This document shows, one piece after another, positions 58,178-64,000 of a stretch of 64,000 nt of DNA. The notes under the pieces are model-generated. The model was not told the origin of the DNA. It searched no databases and was given only the letters and a program-made list of their open reading frames with translations. The DNA comes from Pilaira anomala (Eukaryota > Mucoromycota > Mucoromycetes > Mucorales > Mucoraceae), in assembly GCA_025716855.1 (NCBI GenBank), contig JAIXMQ010000001.1:558001-622000 (forward strand), read 5' to 3'. A program made the position numbers and the translations under genes. Positions within the stretch are counted from its first letter, which is position 1; every line of letters begins with the position of its first letter.

Positions 58178-58926
58178 TATTTGTACAGTAATTTTGGGAA
58201 CAAAAAAAAAAATCTAAAACAGAAAGCTTTCCTTTTATACAAAGAAAAAAAGGTCCTTTCTTTTTTTTAGTTCCTTTTTGTTTGTCCTTTTAATGATTAA
58301 AAGGAAAAAAGGAGGAAAAAAAAAATACGATGGGATTATAAAAGCTTATTAGTTCCGACCTATTCATGCTGAAACGTTACTGAAATGTCGGAGACAATCC
58401 TCTCCCATATAAGTCAAGGAAAAAGACATCTCGATTTTAACTTCAACATGTATTGTTTTCATGCAAAATATAAGTAGGTACGAGGCTTTATCACGACATC
58501 TTTTTTAGAATTGGGTTTGAGTATTGATCGGATATTATCTGATCATATACAATTTATTTATACAAATACATTAAAGAGAAAATCTCTTTAACTATTAACT
58601 GGATGTGCTGGTAAAAGAATTAGAATTATTAAAGTGTAATGTCGTATTTAGGCGGGAAAAAAAAATAAAAAGCTCCACATAAGTTATGGAGAAGAAATTA
58701 AAGCTATGCTGAAAAGGGTAAAAAAAAAAAAGAGGGAGAGAGACTGAGAAAGAATAAGTAAAATTTCCTTCGAGGTATGTAGTGTTTAAATGTGCCTGTA
58801 TGCCTTGGTGTGTACGTGTGTGTGTGCGTGCGAGTAGGCTTTTATGTCGGATAATATTATTACAAATGGGGGGAGGGGGAGGAGAAGAGAGAATGAAATG
58901 ATAAATAAAAAGGGTGAAAAAGTTAA
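58178..58926. other. Intergenic spacer between two minus-strand genes
   Basis: About 750 bp with a GT repeat near 58808-58826 and a purine-rich block 58866-58895. No coding-like frame. Confidence 0.4.
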
Positions 58927-60377
58927 CTACCGGAACATTGGATTATCTGAATCAGAATAACTATGTGGTAATTTTACTGGTAGTTTTGAATTATGATGAT
59001 AATCAACTAGTGTTGTGGCGGTAGAAGCAAATGTTAATATAGAGCCTGGTGTGGCAGGAGCAGACCTACCGCTTCCAATTGTATTACTACTCGGCTTCGT
59101 TTTCAATGGTTGTAATTGAGTAATATCCACTTTTAATGTATCACCATGAAAACTTTCGAAAGTATTGCTACGATATAAATCAGTAGTTGTAGTCCATTCT
59201 GATTCGATTGAATTATGTCTATTTAATGATGTAGAAGATGAAAAGGCATTTTTTTCAATTGTTGCTTCATCATCACAGATATATTTTGTGCTGATAGGAA
59301 AATCTAATCCGGTACCGGACATTGGACCCGGTAAGAACCAAAATATAGGCCATCTACCTAATACAGACTGTAAATTCTTGTAGATCCCTTGATCATAAGG
59401 ACATTTTACCTATTTTTATAAAATTTAATATTCGTTCTATTATTATGTATATACAATTATTCATTACATTTTGAATTTTCCCCATTCCTTTTATAGTAAG
59501 CGATCGACCTTTTTCCCAACCTTCAATTGTAGTCGTATTGGTTGTGATACAATAAATATGGTATGATGTTAATATGCCAACTGTCACCATAACGACTGCA
59601 GAACAAATTAGGTTGATTGACAGAAAACTAGCTTCTAATGCAGTAGGTCTAATATTATGCTATATAATAGAATACGATTCAAATAAATAAATATAAATAT
59701 ATATATATATATATATATACATTTTTTTCGATGTAATTTTTTTTATTTTTATGTCTGTATTATACTTACATTACGCATATCCCTTATAAGTTGAGATAAC
59801 CTGCAGCAAAGGAGTGTAAATAAGTAAATTGTAGTTATATCGACATAAACAAGGAATCGAATAAAATGGCAGTAATTTGCAAAACCAACGCAATTATTAA
59901 CCCACGGGCAATGATGATCCATTTTTAATACACATGTATTGCATGTGGAACAATGATGAGTTCTTGGGGGTTTATAATTACTGCACGTTTTACAAAATCT
60001 CGGTGTATGTGTTGATTTCTTTACTTCTATATATGCTTGTTGTCTAGGTATCTAAATAAATAAATAAAATATATTTTTATATATATACAAAGAATAAATG
60101 AGAAAAAGAAAAAGGACTTTGAAAAAATATGTATTATATATACCCATCGTGGAGGTACTGAGCCTGGATTTGTTTTACAAGTTAAAAAGTAATTTACTAA
60201 TATCATGATTACAAAAAAATTTAATGGCGCAAGTATAAATGCTGTTTGTAAATTTAATGCTCCAAGATAAGGCCAAATCACAAATACTTGTGAAGTATAA
60301 GCAAGAAATAATATTGCCAGACTGACGAACGTTACTGTAAAAGGTCCTTTTATTTTCTTCCAGTGTATACTATTCAT
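58927..60377 (-). CDS. DHHC palmitoyltransferase (Pfa4/ZDHHC6-like)
   Basis: Attaches palmitate to Cys of substrate proteins, probably in the ER. Four exons, 60377-60144, 60051-59770, 59659-59468 and 59409-58927; 396 residues. Two membrane helices precede NPGSVPPRW; then the Cys-rich DHHC domain [40 protein letters not shown]. Two further helices, a TTxE-type motif in [10 protein letters not shown], and [20 protein letters not shown] follow, like the Pfa4 group. The C-terminal ~140 residues are Ser/Thr-rich and probably cytosolic. All zinc-binding Cys/His and the catalytic Cys of DHHC are present. The Pfa4 subgroup call is an inference. Confidence 0.93.
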
Positions 60378-60413
60378 TTTAGTTTTTATTTTGTATGAAT
60401 GAGTGAATGAGTA

Positions 60414-60456
<43 letters not shown>

Positions 60457-60983
60457 AGGGAAAGAAAAGAGAGAAAAAAAAACGCTTCAAAATGCTCTCT
60501 ATTTCATATTATATTTTGTATCACTTTGGTACCACGAGGGCAGTCTATATATTTAGGAGATTCGGGATGAACCCATTAATACTAGCTCTCTGTATCTTTC
60601 TTTCTCACTCCTCCTCCCCCTTAGGTTTTTATTTTTGACCAGTGAGTTCTCTTTTTTTATTGGGTAGTCCTTGTCAAGATGAATATTAACCAACAAATCA
60701 TGACGAAGTTATTATGATATAAAAGTAAATTACTTCATAAACTAAATTTCAGTTTATTTTAAGAAAGCGGTACATAGAAAAAAAACTGACAAAAAAATAT
60801 AGTAAATCATTCAATGCGATATATATGGTAGTACAAAGATAAAAATTCAGTGGGTCCTTTTATTACTGCATAATGTGATAATAAACAATAATAAACAAAC
60901 GTTGTCAAAAAGAGGAACACTGTTACACTCCGTTACAACTTCAACGCCTCCTCCCCCTTTTTTTCTCCTTCTTTTTTTATTTA
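60378..60983. other. Intergenic spacer between DHHC and Cog5 genes
   Basis: About 600 bp, poly-A at 60418-60453, purine-rich block 60454-60482, otherwise AT-rich. It holds the DHHC promoter and the Cog5 3' region. No gene is seen. Confidence 0.4.
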
Positions 60984-63907
60984 TTATTCATTTGAAGCAA
61001 TAGTAAGAATCAATTTATATTCAGCAATTTCTTCAAGTTGTGATTCAGTTAATTTGCTTCCCTTAGTAATAGAATCCAATACTAATTGTACTACTTCATT
61101 CTCATTATCAATTGAATCCATCCATTTCATATACTCTTCTCTTGATAAATCATATAGCGTATTAGGTAACTGTAATGCTCTTTGCTGTCGTTGAGAACGA
61201 ACAATAAGATGATGAATTAAAATTAATTTTGATATACCAGCAGTATGATGAGCTGCAGTCAATTGTGCAGAATCTAGGAATAGTAATGGTCTATATATAA
61301 TTTGATTAGAGCCAAAGTATAAATCAATATTTAGATAAAGGATATAATACCTAAATGCTCTTAGGGCTCTATATTCGTCTCCTACTTCTTCTATTCTTGC
61401 TCCATATTCACTCATAAATTGACTGATAGTAAATTCAAGTTCTGCCATGTCACCTGCCAATTTCAATTTGCCTGCTTCACTTAAGGGACGTACCAAACTT
61501 GCTTGAAATATAAATACGTGTAATATGTATTTACTAATTTGTCTAGCCCTGTACCAAAAAATATATATTTAGTATTAATATATTCTCATGGAATAAAGAT
61601 ATGTTTGTTGTTACTACCATGACTTGGGTTCGGCACCACAAGAAAGATTTTGGAGGATAGTTGTATGATAGTATCGTACATGTCTTTGGAGTTCTTTCAT
61701 ATAACTACTAGAATCATCTTCAGGATCAAAATTACGTCTGATTTTACCGGAGAAATCTTCGTTATGAATCTTTAATAAGACACTTGCTGCATCCTTTTTC
61801 ATTGATTCTATGAGACGTTGACCAATCTTCATCATCAAGGTATGGCAATCCTATAACAATAGCAAGTTTAACATCTATTTCTATTTATTTCATATTTTTT
61901 TTTTAAAAAAAAATCCTTACATCTGCCCCCTTCTTGACAATATCGACCGTCTTTTCCGGATACTCTTCTAATATTTTCCAGGTCGATTGGTGCATATAGT
62001 AAAGTATATTTGCGATTTCAATATTCATATTTAAATAATTAATGATTGCAGTGTTGGAATTATTGGTATAAACAGGTTGTTCATTTGTTGGAAGCTTAAA
62101 TGTAAAAATGATAAGTTTCTCTTTTCGTAGTTTATCATATGCAAGTACTTTACCAAGTTTTCACATTTAACACAAAACATGCTTAATGCTTTTACTGCAT
62201 TATTTGCTATAGCTTGAGATAAGTTGGGTTCAAAAGATGCAGTTTCCAATTCACTAACATGACGAATATTAGTACACGAAATAGAATACCATATAAAAAA
62301 ATACATTACTGCCCAATAATACGAGTAATATTCAATACATTATTTCTACTAGGGGGAGACTTTGCTAAACTACCATAGGTAGGGAAAGTGGAATTGACTG
62401 CATCATACATACGTTGCAAAGATTTGGATAGAAAGCTGGTTTGAAACGTTTGAAAGCTTCGGAGCATGATGACATATTCCGGTGTTTGAGAATAATCTGA
62501 TAATAATGTACCATTATGCATCGCCACTCGTGAAAAGAAATCGTGTAATAACTTTAATAATTTTGGATAATCGCCTACCAATACATTTTGAAGAAAACTT
62601 GATACTTTTGTAGCATCTTTCAGCTCCTTTTCAAAACTAGCTGACAATATTCTCCAAAAATAACTAACCAGACTATTAGCATCTAATGTCTGAGTAAATA
62701 CATATTAGCAATCTTTCTTTCTTTTTTTTTTATAGCTTTTCAACCTACTTTGGCTACTTCTTCTAAAAAGGATACGTGAGTTAACGCATCTTTTTTGATC
62801 TCTAACACTTTTTCTAAACTGTATATTTTGATACAGTGGTCACTCATATTTGTCATTAATGATTCCATTCGGTTCCAGATAGCTGTTGTCCATTGCTTTT
62901 GATTATTTCCAATAGCAGGCTCATGATTGTTCATTCTACGTACATTAGGTGAATTTGAATTATTCGTTAATTCCTTTTGTAAAGATTGCATATCCACAAC
63001 TCTTTTAATTTCTTTAATTAAATCATTCAACATAGTTTGTATAATATCCTGTACGTGATCACCCATTTGTTTCAAATTGTAGAACACTTGTAAACCAGCA
63101 GCCATTTTGGCTTGATTTTGTGTTTCAATACCCTCTTTTAGTAGCGTATGTGCTTCATCCTCTACACGATCTCTACTCTTTTCAATAAACTGTAACTCGC
63201 ATGTAACGATATCAATCCCTTCAAAATCTGATTCTTTCATGATCGTTTCTAATTCGTAAATTGTCAAGGCAGCAGTAGATATATCTCGATCTATATTATC
63301 ATGAGCTAATTGGACTTCTAAGCGTTTCTTCAGTAAAATAAAACGATGTAATTTACGCAAGAGTTCACAAGTAGTTTGCATATTTTCTAGTTGTGTCGCA
63401 TAAACGACAAGCTGGTTGTAAGGGTCTCTAATCTTGTGTGCTAATCTATTCAGAAACAGTTAGTTTCTTATACTCGTCAGTATTTCTTTGTGATTTCTTT
63501 ACGCTTGTAATGATTCATTTAAACCATGAATATTTAACTGCACGGTGTTCAATACAGTCTCCAGCTCTTTAATTCCTGTCACTTGGCTTAATAGGGCTTC
63601 GTAATTAGTAACTACCTATAACACATAAAACTATTACTATCGAATGTGCAGTCTTATTTTTACAAGAAAGCTACCTCCTCTTGAATTTGTTTGTTAACAA
63701 TGTCAATACTAAAAGCTAACTTTGATAACTCGGTATGAATATCAATAGCATCGCTCGAAGCATTCGATTCATTTATAATAGAAGTTGTATATTTTGTAGC
63801 GTCAAAGTCATCTGCCAAGAAAGTATCGTAATCTAAGTCCAGAGTATTAGTTTCGGTATAGTTGTGTAGTTTATGCGCGTACCTATATACTTGTCTGTAG
63901 CTGACAT
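60984..63907 (-). CDS. COG5: Conserved oligomeric Golgi complex subunit 5 (Cog5)
   Basis: Ten exons, 63907-63883, 63832-63675, 63615-63503, 63445-62749, 62689-62310, 62253-62154, 62094-61921, 61850-61618, 61548-61351 and 61290-60984; 794 residues. Cog5 is in lobe B of the COG tether that recycles Golgi glycosylation enzymes. Landmarks: YDTFLADDFDATKYTTSIIN, the first coiled-coil region (LETVLNTVQLNIHGLNESLQ, then ALAHKIRDPYNQLVVYATQL), KKRLEVQLAHDNIDRDISTA, the conserved KLPTNEQPVY-type later helix, and the C-terminal LVRPLSEAGKLKLAGDMAEL with RALRAFRPLLFLDS, which matches animal and fungal Cog5. All exon junctions keep frame. The start at 63907 (MSATDKYI) lies on a 25-nt first exon. Very secure for the family. 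Confidence 0.95.
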
Positions 63908-64000
63908 GATATTAAAAAAGGTGAAGAAAGACACCAATAATAATTGGAGAGAAGTGGTAGTACCTGTATCAACTGTTACGGAGCTAGACACACCACAGTT

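Noticed and set aside
40000..64000. Secretory-pathway gene cluster with shared function
   Set aside because: Rer1, Aur1, Ubc6, DHHC and Cog5 all act in the ER or Golgi, but strands and spacers are mixed and non-secretory genes lie between them; probably coincidence.

Overview
The window is AT-rich nuclear DNA of a fungus. Genes are split by many short introns (mostly 50-150 bp) with GTAAGT-like donors, and some carry a TACTAAC branch site. Genes are tightly packed on both strands and separated by long poly-A and poly-T runs. The gene set fits Mucoromycota, probably Mucorales: a Rua1-C-domain regulator, a fungal FAM72 protein, an expanded LaeA-like methyltransferase array, glycogen synthase, Aur1 and Bfr1. 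No prokaryotic, organellar or viral gene was recognised. All gene models were assembled by eye from splice signals and reading-frame continuity; each join was checked so that the summed exons keep frame.

Layout. 1-12.2 kb: 5' part of a BET double-bromodomain gene (runs off the left edge), a Gln/His-rich Rua1-C regulator, a 9.5 kDa complex I subunit, tubulin cofactor B, a Ybr137w/UPF0303 protein, and a TMEM184/OST-alpha membrane protein. 14-21 kb: glycogen synthase, a Dcn1-type neddylation factor with a 7-nt microexon, a membrane-anchored NDP kinase, and a PQ-loop vacuolar transporter. 21-25.6 kb: gene-poor, with one doubtful ORF. 25.6-28.4 kb: an unfamiliar acidic repeat protein built from about ten WYPASFADAV modules joined by Gly-Asp and poly-Asp linkers. 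This is the most novel locus here.

28.4-40.1 kb: four tandem paralogous SAM-dependent methyltransferase genes on the same strand. An inverted-repeat element lies upstream and an unknown PB1-like/transmembrane gene lies on the opposite strand inside the array. Copies 2 and 3 share an almost identical third exon but diverge elsewhere, which suggests gene conversion.

40.3-64 kb: a dense housekeeping block with an arrestin-like adaptor, PP2A activator (PTPA/Rrd), Naa50, Bfr1, Ltv1, Aur1, a CoA-type Nudix hydrolase, Rer1, a tail-anchored E2 (Ubc6/UBE2J), a secreted GH5 exo-beta-1,3-glucanase, FAM72, a DHHC palmitoyltransferase and Cog5. Many of these act in the ER/Golgi (Rer1, Ubc6, Aur1, DHHC, Cog5). 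Each has its own promoter, so this reads as ordinary eukaryotic gene order and not an operon.
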